A DNA stretch of 64,000 bases from Tetrahymena thermophila SB210 (taxonomy: Eukaryota; Ciliophora; Oligohymenophorea; Hymenostomatida; Tetrahymenidae). The translations under genes were made by a program, and so were the position numbers. Every line of letters starts with the position of its first letter. Position 1 is the stretch's first letter. The stretch is from contig NW_002475986.1 of NCBI RefSeq assembly GCF_000189635.1, positions 1-64,000 on the forward strand, read 5' to 3'. The notes beneath the pieces were generated by a model. That model saw only the letters and a list, made by a program, of their open reading frames with translations. It searched no databases and was not told where the DNA came from. This document shows, piece after piece, positions 1 through 12,010 of the stretch.

Positions 1-395
1 CCAACCCCAACCCCAACCCCAACCCCAACCCCAACCCCAACCCCAACCCCAACCCCAACCCCAACCCCAACCCCAACCCCAACCCCAACCCCAACCCCAA
101 CCCCAACCCCAACCCCAACCCCAACCCCAACCCCAACCCCAACCCCAACCCCAACCCCAACCCCAACCCCAACCCCAACCCCAACCCCAACCCCAACCCC
201 AACCCCAACCCCAACCCCAACCCCAACCCCAACCCCAACCCCAACCCCAACCCCAACCCCAACCCCAACCCCAACCCCAACCCCAACCCCAACCCCAACC
301 CCAACCCCAACCCCAACCCCAACCCCAACCCCAACCCCACAACCCCAACCCCAACCCCAACCCCAACCCCAACCCCAACCCCAACCCCAACCCCA
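1..395. repeat. Macronuclear telomere, C4A2 repeats
   Basis: An uninterrupted array of the hexamer CCCCAA (G4T2 on the other strand) runs from base 1 for about 65 units and stops abruptly at unique AT-rich sequence near 395. C4A2 is the Tetrahymena-type telomere, and a length near 400 bp fits a macronuclear chromosome end. One unit is irregular: around 335-342 the sequence reads CCCCACAA, two bases longer than the standard unit. Because the C-rich strand reads 5' to 3' into the chromosome, this is the left end of a linear molecule. Confidence 0.98.
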
Positions 396-987
396 TTTTC
401 ATAAGTATCCATAAATAAAAATTTTTTTTTTTTTTAAATTGAAATAATTTTTTTTTTTGAATAACAAATTACTGAAAATCCTAATAGTAAAAATTATTTT
501 AATAGAAAAATGAAGCTTATTATTTGAAATTTTGCCATATTGAAAATATATTTTTTAATATTCCCAAATATAATTAGGGATAAAAGGTATTGATAATTTG
601 TTTATAAAAAAAATAAATATTTAAATTTATTTTTGTACTTTAAGCATTAATAAATTAATTACTTTTACTTTAAAGAATATACCAAAAAAAAGTTTTACAA
701 ATATCTAACTGCTTATTCATTTTTAAAGATTATAATAATATTTAACATTAATTTTTTAATATTTTGGAAATTAATTTAAAAAAAAAAAAATCTTTTTTAT
801 TTAAAGGGTTATTTCTTAAAAAAACTATGCTTAAATATTTAAATTTTTCAGGTGAATAGTTTTTTAAACAATAGAGAGGAAAATTTCATTTACTTATTTT
901 AAAATGTTATTAAAAAAAATCTGAGCTACCTCTTTTTTTATAATTTAATATTAAAATTTTCTTTGATTTGTTATTACGTTTTAAAAA
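396..987. other. Subtelomeric intergenic region
   Basis: About 590 bp of very AT-rich sequence with homopolymer A and T runs lies between the telomere and the first gene. I see no coding segment, no further telomere-like units and no RNA gene. It must contain the promoter of the piggyBac-like gene, but no recognisable element stands out. Confidence 0.6.
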
Positions 988-3900
988 ATGAAAAGAGATA
1001 TTAACACGCCTATTGATAAAATGAAATTTTACTAGCCTTTAGATAAAGAAGGCTAGCCTGTTGTAATGTATGACGATGGTACTATAAAAAAATTAGGACA
1101 AAAAAGAACTTATGAAGGTAATTCTTAATTTTTAAAAATTAAATTTACTCATATTTATTAAAATATAGGTTAACCTGAATAGTATATCGTTAAAACAAAA
1201 AAGAACGATGTTTACTTAGTTGAAAAATCAAAGAAAGTTAGAAAAGCTAGAAAAAGAAAATAATTTTAAGAAGGAGAAGATGCTAAGAAACCTTTAACAG
1301 GTAAAATTTTTTTAGTATGGCAATTTAAATTAAAGTGTACCATTAACTATAGAAAAAGAAGTGGAAAAGAGATGGACTGAATTCTCTAAAGAAAATAAAG
1401 TAAAAATAATTATTAGTAAATTTTAAAGTAAAGCTATTTTATAAATACAGATGAGACAATAACATAAAGAAGATGATTTGATTGATGATCAATGGAGAAG
1501 AATATATTCTGTAGATTAAGTTCCAAAAAGCTTTTATATGAAAACTAAATTTGATAAAGATTTGAATAGAGTAAACGTTTTTTTTCTCATTTTAAATTAA
1601 AATTTAACTTGACATTTAAATAAATTAGGATTTTATTCCATATAATGTACCTCATTCCCCATATCATCTGTTCAGAATGTTTTTTGACGATAGAATATAT
1701 AAATTGATTATTGAAGAAACTAACCGATATAAACATCAGAAATATTAAGAGGCCTTACTAAATCTACCTCCTGATAAAACTCTTCCCAAAGAGGCTATGG
1801 ACATAGATTCTATAGATTTAGATGCATATCTTTCAATTTTGATATTTATGGGTGTGTAAAGAATGAAAAGTGTTAAAGGTAAATAATTTTTTTATTACTT
1901 ATTTATGACCTTTCAAAAATTTAATTAGAGACTTTTTAAAAATATTGTCCATGCTTTTCTGAATAAAAATTTTAATGCAAAATTAGACTATTGGAAGAGG
2001 AAAAATTATATTAATAGTGAAATAGCGTGCATAATGAAGTATTCTAGATTTGAATAAATAGACAAACATTTACATTTAGCAGATAATGAAGACCCTAAAA
2101 TCAGAAGTGATCCTATTGGAAAAGTTAGATAATATATGGATTATTTAAATGAAAATTTTAAGAAATACTATTACCCAGGAGAGTTCCTAGCTATTGATGA
2201 AGGTATGATACCTTTTAATGGCAAAGTCGCTTTCAAGGTCTATAATCCTGATAAACCCGATAAGGTATACTTTTATCATTTTTATTTATTGTTTTAAAAA
2301 ATTTTTTCTAGTTTGGTATCAAAGAATATGTTTGTTGTGATTCTTAAAACGCTTACACTTTAGAATCTTAGCTCTATTATGGTAACCATGAAAATGAAGA
2401 ATTCCCAGAAATTACTCTTTCCAAAACTAATGAAGGTTTTTTTAGTTTTTTCGAAATCAGTTTTGAAATTAATATTTATTATTAAAAGTTGTAATGAATT
2501 TACTAAAAGACTATGAAGGCAGATTTCATAAAGTAGTAATGGATAATTATTATAACAGTCCAACTTTGTTTTATCTGATGAAATAAAAATCTTTTGGTGC
2601 TCTAGGTACCATGAGAATCGGGCGTCTAAAATTACCTCCTTATTTACTCTCTTAAATTATGGAAGTCCATCAAAATAAGGTTTTAAATTATTTCTAAGTT
2701 GTGTATAAAATAACAAACTTAAAAAAATATATAAAAGGTTTTATCTTACATTTAAGGTGATATCAATCTGGCTATTTTCTTCAGAGGAACAAACGATAAA
2801 GAAATTTGCCTAATGTCAAATTTCATAGATTAAAAAAAGGTTAAAGATGATGTAAATGTTTTCAAAATTTTCTTTCTCTTACTCATTGATTTTAAAAATA
2901 GTTTTGGAGAGTTCTTGCGTACGTTAAAGAAGACAGAGATATTTTCAAAGAGTAAAATTTATAGGTAAAAAAATTTTATTAAATGATAATTTTTATTTAT
3001 TTTAAATCTTATTTTGATTAAATTTATCATGAAAAATGCAAATACAACCAAATAAGCTAATAGCTTAAGTTATAAGAAATAAAAATAGCAATATTATTTT
3101 TAAATACCTAAATTTAGAGCGCTTATTATAACAAATACAAAGGAGGTGTTGATAGAAGAAACAGTTATCTCGCAGCATATAGAAATTGTAGGAAGAATAT
3201 TAAATGGTATAGGCCCGTCTTTTATAGAATGTTAGATAATGCGATAGTTAATGCATTTATCCTTTATAATTTTAATTTAAGTCCTAAATATAAAATTTCA
3301 CAAAAAGAATTTAGAATATAGCTATTTAAGGAACTTGCTTGCAGGTAAAATTTTAATTATAAGAATTTTTTATTAATTTTATATAAAAACATTAGATATT
3401 CTCCATCTAAAAGCCAACACGCAATCAAAGTCCAATAATTTATGAAAGATAAATCTGCTGAAGTGGATAAAATACCACAATATTTTGAAAAAGCTATGAA
3501 ACTTCATATTATGAAAAATTGTGATTACTCAGCTCATATTCTTGTTAGATCCCGTACTAAAAAAAAATCTTGCATTGAATGCAAATAATTAACTTTATTT
3601 TCTTGCAGTACATGCTCAAATATGTTTAAGATGAGAATACCTCTTTGTTAATCAGGTTTCAACTAAGTAAATTAATAAATATTTAATAGTAAATTAAATT
3701 ACATTCATTAAATTACAGTGCTATGATTTCCATGCAAGTAAAACATATGAAGAGGTTGTTGAAGATATGTTTACTAAGAGAAGAAAAGATGGAAGAAAAT
3801 TAGATATCGAAATTAAAAAGAAAAAGAAAAAATTAGTTAAGCTCTCAGATGTTTATGATTCAATATTAAAGCCAAAATAAAGCAATTAAAATCCAATACA

Positions 3901-5541
3901 AGTAAAAACTAAACAAATCCTATAAAAATCTGTTACTATTGATCACTACACAAGCAATAAAGCATTTTTAGAAGATGATATGTATTCAGAAAACTAACCT
4001 AATTCAACTGAATTAAATGATCAGTCTACTCGTATGAAGACAAACTAAATCATGAGCTCTTCTAATTCAAATTCAATATAAGGTTATATTTTTCGAAAAT
4101 TTTTATTGAAATTTCATAAAATGTTTTATGAACAGGAAGTAAAAAAAAAAAGTTCAAGGTCATTAAAAAGGAAAAAAATTTAAAAACTCAAAAGACAAAA
4201 TCTTGTGATGCAATATTTAGCAGTGAGAAGATAAAAAAGAAATATACTGATGAAATAAATGAATTTTTTGATTCAAAAGCTTCCATTAGGTTAACTAATT
4301 TCTTTTAAGAGAGCTAACGTCTTTAAAATTTACTGAAAGAATCATAAGAAAATCTTTCTAAAAAATTTGTTGTTTTAGATTAGACCAGTGATGAAGACTT
4401 TAAAAATAATAACACAGACGAAGATCTCTAATGGATAAATACAACTTTAGAGAAAATAAATTAAAAAAAAATAGAACCTAACGAAAAATTATCTCCTGGC
4501 CTTGGTATAATAAACAAAAAATAAGAGGCAGAAGAAGTAATAGAAGTATTATCAAGCAGCTCTACTCTAAACGAAGAAAAAGTAAGAACTAAATATTAAG
4601 AAATTCCTTTTACTTTTGGAAGCATTCTTGAAGTAGAACAAGAAAAAGAAGAATCAGATGATGAAGTTGCGAAGGAATACAAAAAAGTTTCTAAAAGAAT
4701 AGAAGAATTTAATGAAGATTCCATTCATTCAAAATAACAACTAGAGGACAGCAATTTTTTTCCATAAAAAGCTGGAGTGATTTTTTACTCGATGAGTGAA
4801 TTAGATAAAAAAAAAGAATAAGTAATAAGTGACTAAAATAAAGAATAGAATTAAATTATAGTTAAGTAAGAACATAGATCTGACTAGAAAAAAAAGAATA
4901 GCTATCCTCTATAACTTTATGACTGTGAAAATGTCCTGAACAATGCCATAGATTTTTCTGATTACTCATTTTCATCTTCTGATGAAGAACAATTTGTTTA
5001 TAATAAAAATAAGGTAAAATACTTTTAAATAAATTGTCAAATAAATATTTTTAATAAAATTTTATAGAACAAATAACAAGAATTAAATCACGAATCAGAT
5101 ACAAATAATCCCTAACTATAATACAAAGGCAAAATAAAAAATAATAAATTTAAAATTGATGAGAGCTTTGATGAAAGCAATCTTAAAATAGAAAGGCCTT
5201 TTGATTTAATTCCATTTACCTTTTAAAATGATGCAATGTAAACTAGTTAAAATTTTGTAGTCATTGATGATGACAGTGATGTAGAATTTTAAAATATAAA
5301 TTCTTAGATAATAAATTAATCAAGCATAATTTCAGAAAGTTAAAAATTGGAATTTGAAGGATTTATTGATAATCCATAACCAACTAAAAAAAGGATAATC
5401 TCTTGCCAAGACATGAAAAGAAAAATTATTATTAAAAAAAATAAAGAGCCAAAAAATGATAATTAGAATATCATTTACATTAACCATTAACGTTTTAAAA
5501 TAGTGAAGCTAAAAACTACTATATAAATTGACTCAGACTGA
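988..5541 (+). CDS. piggyBac transposase-like protein with long acidic tail (probably domesticated)
   Basis: Multi-exon gene of roughly 1,250 residues, in the DDE_Tnp_1_7 (piggyBac) family that cuts and rejoins DNA at TTAA-type sites; in ciliates, domesticated members excise germline DNA during macronuclear development. All three catalytic aspartates are visible: AIDEGMIPFNGK (codon 2196-2198), VVMDNYYNSPT (2542-2544) and KGGVDRRNSYL (3151-3153), the last followed by the family pattern KWYRPVFYRMLDNAIVNAF. A C-terminal Cys-rich domain follows (CIEC, CSTC, then CYDFH after an intron, about 3571-3740). Beyond it lie about 500 residues of low-complexity, Gln-, Lys- and acid-rich sequence not seen in insect piggyBac. 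The ATG at 988 gives MKRDINTPIDKM; the TGA at 5539 ends the tail. I see no terminal inverted repeats around it, which favours a host gene. It is a TPB-type gene, but I cannot say which paralogue. Confidence 0.88.
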
Positions 5542-6958
5542 AAGCTCACTAATTTTATCATCAATCATTATGTAAAAATCAAAATTATGTTGAATATCTT
5601 TTTACTTGTATAAACAGTTCTATTTTTTAGTTTGTAAATGTATTATCTTATCAGTTATTTTTTTGGCATAAAATAAAATTAAAATATTTGAGAAAAACCA
5701 TCACAAAATTCATAAAATTTTAATTTGATCTTTTTTGTGATTTTTATATTAGAATAGAAATTGTTAGTAAAATTTAATTTGATAATCAAATTTAAAAAAT
5801 TAAAAAAGCAATCAAAAATAAAAGTTTGAAAATAAAATTATGTATTAAATTAAATTTAATAATTTTTCAGATATTTTTAATGATTTTAAATAAATTTTTT
5901 TAAAAAATCAATAGATTATTTATTATTTTAATATTTATTTTTAGACTATTAATAAATACTTTTGATATTTAAAGATATGCTAAAATAAATATAATAAAAT
6001 ATAAAGAATAAAATGACTAAAATAATTATTACAATATGATTAATACTAATTTTTAGGAAAATAAGTTTGAAGTATTTGATAATAACCTAAATTTAAAATA
6101 CTTAAAAATTATTATTTTTAAAATAATTATTTGCATATTAATTTCAAAGTAAATTTTTTGATATATTTTATTTGTAGATAAATTAAAAAAAATAAATGAT
6201 TAACTGGTTGGTAAAATAAATTTAAAAAAAAAAACTTATCATAAATTTTAATTCTAAGATAATAGTTTATGGTATATTTAATAATCGATATAGATAGATA
6301 GTTATATAGTATAATAATTTAAATGATATAAATTAATATTTTAAACTTTTAATTTAACTAAAATCATTTTTGAAGTATTTCATATTTTAAACATAAAATA
6401 TATTTTATGAGTTTAAATAATAGAATGAACCAATAGAAATATTAACATTTTCTAATATTTAATCATTTAACTTCAATTAAATATATACAAGATATTAACT
6501 ATAAAAATACTAAACAATTAATTATAATTGCAAATTTCATAAATTTTGATTTATTTAATAATTATGTTTTTGAAAAATGAATTATAACTCATTTAAAATT
6601 GCAAGTTTTTTAGTTATTTATGAGATTGTAAATAATCATTTTATTGAAATATAAATAAATAAATTATTATATATTGAATTAAATAATTACTTCATATATT
6701 AAATATTTATCAAATTATTTATGAAAATCTTTTTCAAATAGACAATAATCATATTATTTGGAATTTGCAAAATTATTTTAATGGAAATAAATAAATATTT
6801 TATTATTTTAAGATATTATAATTAACATTTAGATAATCTATTTCAAATTCTTGTATTTTAAAACCATCAAAGTGTAAAATATAATTATTATTTATATAAA
6901 AATGTACATGTGATTAATAAATAATTTTTTTTCATTTTTTAGTGAATAATTGGCTTTT
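5542..6958. other. Intergenic, no gene seen
   Basis: About 1.4 kb of extremely AT-rich sequence between the 3' end of the piggyBac-like gene and the 3' end of the minus-strand TFIIS-domain gene. A GATA-type microsatellite (about 6289-6303) is the only structure noticed. No frame on either strand shows coding composition. Confidence 0.5.
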
Positions 6959-7231
6959 TCACTATCTTTTCTTTTCAAAAATCCTCTTCCATTTGCAAGT
7001 AAGCTTTGAACATAGCTCAGAAACTTCTACGTCATCTTCATCATCACTATTCGCTAATTTTTTAGATAATGTTGCTATTGTTTATGTAATTCTACTGCCA
7101 ACTAATATTTCTCTCTCTAATTTCCTTTTAGAAAGCTAATTTAAAATAGTTAAAGCTTTGATAGGACCTATTTCATAATACTTTTATAATTCTGATCTCA
7201 TATTTTCAACTTCACTTATATCAAGACTCAT
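6959..7231 (-). CDS. Stand-alone TFIIS N-terminal (LW/TFS2N) domain protein, 90 aa
   Basis: A single-exon 90-residue protein, MSLDISEVEN to IFEKKRQ, ending at a TGA. Residues 20-88 fit the TFIIS N-terminal domain: the ALTILNQLSKRKLEREIL helix, the VGSRITQTIATLSKK segment (family pattern VGxxVxxLRK), an acidic loop (SDDEDDVE) and the closing LCSKLTCKWKRIFEKK helix, which carries the conserved KW. This fold occurs in transcription elongation factors (TFIIS, elongin A, Med26, IWS1) and binds partner peptides. Here there is no zinc ribbon or other domain, so the domain is essentially the whole protein. The role is probably nuclear and connected with RNA polymerase II elongation, by family inference. 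It could also be a piece of a larger gene, but a start Met and a TGA bracket it closely. The 360 bp between it and the next gene hold only a GATA microsatellite (about 7381-7399). Confidence 0.72.
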
Positions 7232-7590
7232 TTTATAATTTGAATTAATGGTGGATTTGTTTGGATTTGAAGAAAGAAACGGATGTAAAAATTACTTGTA
7301 AACAATTAAATCTAATTAAATTAAGTATATCTAATAATTTTGTTAATACTGATAATATAAGTTGATTTTGTTTATATTTTATAGATAGATAGATAGAATA
7401 GGATTGTAAATCTAAAGCATGTTTCTAGAATAAATTATATTTTATAAGTATGGAATAATATCATTTACATACATACATTTTTCTAAATTAAATAACGAAT
7501 TTTTAAAATACATAAAAATTTACAAGTTAGATATTATTTTTTAAGATAAAAGTAATATTTTATTTATTGATTGATTAGCATAAAACTATT

Positions 7591-9411
7591 TCAATTTGAC
7601 TTCTTTAAAAGATTATCAATTTATTCCAAACGCTCTTTAAGAGGTGGATGAGAGTAGTGATACCAGGAGTATCTGAATTAAAAAAAAATAAGTTAATACT
7701 TATGTATATTTTTAATAATTTACATAGGGTGAGGAAGGAGGTTACCAGCATTTTCTTTAAACATTTTTATCAAACCAGCATAAAGTTATTTAGCATAACC
7801 CATTTAGAAAGCATAATTATCTGCCTAGAATTCGTATTTTCTACTCATGGTCATAGTGAAAATATTCATCAAGGTGTTAATCTAAAAATAATAATAAATT
7901 ATTGTATTCTTTCAAATAATTAAATGGCAAATTAATCTTACAGGTACGAAAAATTCAAAAAACAAATGAGTTCCAATAAAAACCTTTTTTTAAAATTAAA
8001 ATTTTTATTATTTATCCTAAAATATCCGAATTAATTTACTGATTTCTATGAGTAACCAAAGCTTGCGTAGAAACTATCGTTGTAAATGACAAAAGAAAAT
8101 AAATAGAAGAAAGCAAAGACTCTAACCTAAGTTTATTTGCAAAAAAAAATAGATAAATATTTCTATTTTATATTGCTTAATTTGTATTTAAATTACCATG
8201 AGAGCACCTAAATGCTTAAAAGTATGGGAATACTTCCAATGACCAATTTCATGACATAATACGGCATATATTTCTTAATGATTAAGTTGCTTAATTAATG
8301 TGTCAAATAATACAATTCTTTTATTTTTTCCAAAACCGAAGAAATAGGCATTGGAATGTGAGCTTCTTGTAGAACCATCAACAGAATAGATTTTAGTAAG
8401 AGGGAAATTATTGAGTACAGCCAATTAGTTAATACCATTTCTAAGATCTCCTTCAGGTAATTCTTCGTACTTATTGAAAAGTGGGGCAATGAAGTTAGGA
8501 TAAATAAGCATCATCAAAAATATCACAATTAAAACAAAAATTAGAGCCTTTTTTTAATATTTTTATTTAGCACTTTTAAGGTATTTAAAATAATAAAATA
8601 TTACATAAAAATAGAAATATTTTCCACCATATTCTACTACTTTAAGATAACCAAAGAGCAAAACAACTGTAATAACTTAGCTGATAATATTATTTTTGAT
8701 GATATCAGTGATAAATATTTTCAATGTTGTTTAATTGAATCCATATCTTTGCTCTAATGTGAAAGTTTAGAAATAACTGAAAGGAATTTCTAATACCTAA
8801 TCTAATAATGATTGGAGAAGTAAAAATCCATAGGCATTTTGAAACTAAAAATAAAAAAATAAATTTAATTTCAAACAAATTATTAACAAATGTTACTTCG
8901 CTCTCTTTATCGATAAATGGGAGAATTTTGGAGACATTATTCCAAATGAAAGGATTTAAATAGCCAAGTAAAAATACTATCTTAATACCTTAGCTAAATG
9001 CGCTTGAAATACTTCCAAAAACTCTAAATGCAATTAAAATATTATTTAAAGCTCAAAATTATTTTTATGAAAAATTACAGTTTGTCAAATGAGTAAACTT
9101 AGGAAAGAACGAATTCCCTTTCTGTGAACCCTAATTATTTAATTTCTTTAGGTCTATCTCTTCTCTTTTTTATGTTAAAATTGAAAAATTGAAAATTATT
9201 ATGCCAATTTGATGATTAGTCTACTTATGAATAGGTGAGTTGCAAGTAGTTAAGAATCTAATCAATCAAGTGAAAGACTATCTAAATACCTATGAATGTA
9301 TAAATAGTTAAATATTTATACTTTTTAAATTAAGTCTATATTACCTATAGCTATATAGACTAAGGGATATTTTTCCACTTATTCAATATTATTTATTTAC
9401 TCTAAAGCCAT
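7591..9411 (-). CDS. CAAX prenyl protease 1 (Ste24-type M48 metalloprotease)
   Basis: Multi-pass ER/nuclear-envelope zinc protease that trims the last three residues of prenylated CAAX proteins. The metal site is explicit: [15 protein letters not shown], with the HExxH codons at 8239-8253 on the plus strand; the third ligand lies in KYEFQADNYAFQMGY near 7822-7840. Just before the HExxH is [20 protein letters not shown], a hallmark of Ste24, and near the C terminus is [14 protein letters not shown], also typical. The gene reads from MALEQINNIEQVEK at 9411 to a TGA at 7591 and has several short introns, including one directly after the first 22 codons. Hydrophobic stretches between the N terminus and the active site match the family's membrane segments. 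Size and motif order look normal for the family. Confidence 0.92.
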
Positions 9412-11117
9412 TTTAAGCTATAAAAATTCCTAATTTATCTTTTAATTATTAGTTAATTAATATTAATAAGAATTTGACTTTAAATAAAATATCTAAAATA
9501 TCTTTTCAAAAAATAAATACTTATTAATTAATTATTTTTTTAAAATAAAAATATTAAATACGTGGTATATCTATTTTTTATAATTTTTTTCTTAATACAA
9601 TTATTTTAAATTACTATTCTCATTTTATTTTTTTAATTTCTATTTAATAAGATATTCCTTCTTATAAAATTACTATAATTAAAAATTATTAAAGATTTCT
9701 TTTTAATATCAATAAAATAATTTATTTTTTTATTAAAAATCACTAATCTATTTTAATATATTAAAAATAGATGATTTGCTATTGTTTAATTTTTTTAAGT
9801 TTATAAGTTAAGAAAAAAAGACATTAATTCCTTTTATATTGATATAAAAAAATGGCTTTCTTAAATTTATTTTCAGAATTCATATTATAATTGAAAATTT
9901 AATTTGAGGAATTATTTTTATTCAAATCATTTGCTTTTTTATATATTGAAAATGGATAAAATTATCCCATTTTTCAAGACTACAAAAATATTTTGTTTCA
10001 AAAAATTTTAGTAACCTCATTTAAAGGACTAAAATATTTATTAAAAGAATGAGAATTAATTACTAATCATAATATATTAGAAAAATTATAAAATATAATT
10101 ACAATTATTTATTTTTGGATATAAAAATATTTTTTGTTGTTGTTAACATAATTATTAATTTTATGGACCTGATGTTTAATTCTCTTAAATAAATAGACCT
10201 CTTTTTACATTCTTTGAAAAATAGAAAAATGAATTATTTAAGTAGTAAAATAGTTTCCTGTGTAAAGCATTAAAAAGCTAAAAAAAATGAGAGAAGTTCA
10301 TTTGGAAGGTTTTTCTATATTCAACAAAAAAAATATTATTTAGCTTATACATGTGTAAGAAATAGTAATAAAATGCTTCAATTTATCAAAAGCATGAATT
10401 TAATATTTATGTGAAAGATTAAACCATGAGCTTTTGATGGAATGATAAAAATTGAGTTGAGGAAATCTTATAAAAATTGTATGATCCACTATAATAATTG
10501 TTAATTTACACTTATTTACTTGAATTAAAAAATGAAAATTTTGTGATGAGTTAGTAATGTTTTTATCCTGTTTGATTTTATTTATTTTTTTAATTAAATC
10601 TTCTAGTTGCAATAATTTTACCATAATTTTTTAATACACTGAATATGTTTTTAATTTATGCTGTTATAGAGCTAGAATTGATATTTATCTACAATATTAA
10701 AAGCTTTAACTAGGTATAAACAGCATTTTAAACATTTAATTTTGTTTATGGGCCCATGATGCTATTTAAAAATAAATTTATAGCTTCTCCTTTCACCTGT
10801 AGTATCTTGAATTTAATGTCAATTTTAATAAATTTTTAGTGCTATAAATTTTACATTCAAATTTCAAATAAGCCACAAATTCACTTATTAATGTATTTTC
10901 TAATTGTTTTTGTACTGAATTAATTTTTTTATGGAAATTAAATGAAAACTCTGAATTTAATATTTATTTGCTATTTATAGAATAATTTAAAGATCAATCA
11001 GCTCTATAATCATGTCATTACTTTTTTTCCCTCTAAATATAAATAATCCTATGCGCTTTGAGAAGCGACATTAATAATGAAATACAAAAAATATTTGAAA
11101 ACCACAAATTAGCACTC
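9412..11117. other. Intergenic, no gene seen
   Basis: About 1.7 kb of AT-rich DNA upstream of the CAAX protease gene. A minus-strand open stretch at about 10377-10624 (about 82 codons with TGA as the only stop) is no longer than expected by chance with a single stop codon and shows no recognisable motif. Nothing else was seen. Confidence 0.45.
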
Positions 11118-11700
11118 ATGCATCTTTAAAAGCTATATATTTTTTATGGATTTTAAAGAAAGCGATGTAAAAGATCATGGAACTAATCTTACTTTTTTTC
11201 TGAACATAAAAAAAATTTGGATTTAATTGAAAATTGTTTTGATATCCATGCTAGAATGACCTTTATCGAGAAACATGAATGAAATTATATCTTACAGAAA
11301 TAAAATTAGTTGATAACCGTAGATGATAAATAAATCAAACAAAAAATACAATCTGGTATAAAACTAAAATAATTTTAAACAAGAAAATGATGGATTTATT
11401 GCTCATCTGAGACTCTTAAGTAAAAATAGTTTTAGAATTCTTTAGGCTTTTATGATACAAATAAATAAAACTATTCAAAGAATATATCTGAATTTTACCA
11501 GAATTTAATTAAAGAATTTAGGCAGGAGTAGGGAATTAAAAATTAAAATTGTAGCCAGCTTTTAGAAAAAAGAATCTTAGCTGTCCAGCTTTATAAGGGG
11601 AATTATATCAACTAGTTATATTATTTTTGCATTTCAAATTAAAGAATCTAAAATCTATAAGTGAATGTACATATCTAAGACATATGGATTATTTATAAAA
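11118..11700 (+). pseudogene. Possible gene relic, unrecognised
   Basis: Two pieces with coding-like composition lie in different frames. The first starts at an ATG (11118) and reads MHLQKLYIFYGFQRKRC before a TGA near 11284. The second, open from about 11391, reads CSSETLKQKQFQNSLGFYDT, then ISEFYQNLIKEFRQEQ and LLEKRILAVQLYKGNYINQ. The second piece has no start codon. Base composition is less AT-rich than the surrounding intergenic DNA. I do not recognise a family. It may be a decayed gene, or an unannotated gene whose introns I could not place. Confidence 0.3.
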
Positions 11701-11809
11701 GTTTTAGTTTAAATAATTAACTTCTATATTTTAATATTGAGATAATCAAAAATAAAATAAAAAAAAAGATTAAAAACCAAATTTAAAATAAATCTCAAAA
11801 AAAGTCTAG

Positions 11810-12010
11810 ATGAACAAATAATTTACTTTCATTCTTTTATTAGCTATTATTTGTATTGCTGTTGCTAGTCCTGCAGTTAGAGTTCTTTAATCAGGATATA
11901 ATTGTGATCCTAATGTTGAAACATGTCCTTGTGATCCTACTACACAAGATTGCTCTTGTTGGAACTGTATTTTAGTTGATAATGACTTAAAATGTTTCTA
12001 CATATGTTGA
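11810..12010 (+). CDS. Small secreted Cys-rich peptide, 66 aa (family member 1)
   Basis: A single-exon ORF starting MNKQFTFILLLAIICIAVAS, a clean signal peptide, followed by a short mature peptide with eight cysteines at residues 32, 39, 41, 48, 50, 53, 62 and 66. The C-terminal core reads CDPTTQDCSCWNC, then eight residues, C, three residues and a final C directly before TGA. This spacing (C-x6-C-x-C-W-N-C-x8-C-x3-C) is shared with the minus-strand gene at 13077-13298, so it is real coding and not chance. An even cysteine number suggests a disulfide-locked secreted peptide. I do not recognise the family; signalling, defence or structural roles are all possible and none is shown by the sequence. 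Two internal TAA codons encode Gln. Confidence 0.8.

Noticed and set aside
7648..7923. Plus-strand ORF of 91 codons over the CAAX protease gene.
   Set aside because: It is an antisense shadow of the Ste24 C-terminal exons (HYSHPP and EFQAD motifs on the minus strand).
10377..10624. Minus-strand ORF beginning MVKLLQLEDLIKKINK.
   Set aside because: Short, lysine- and isoleucine-rich as expected from AT-rich random DNA, and without supporting features.
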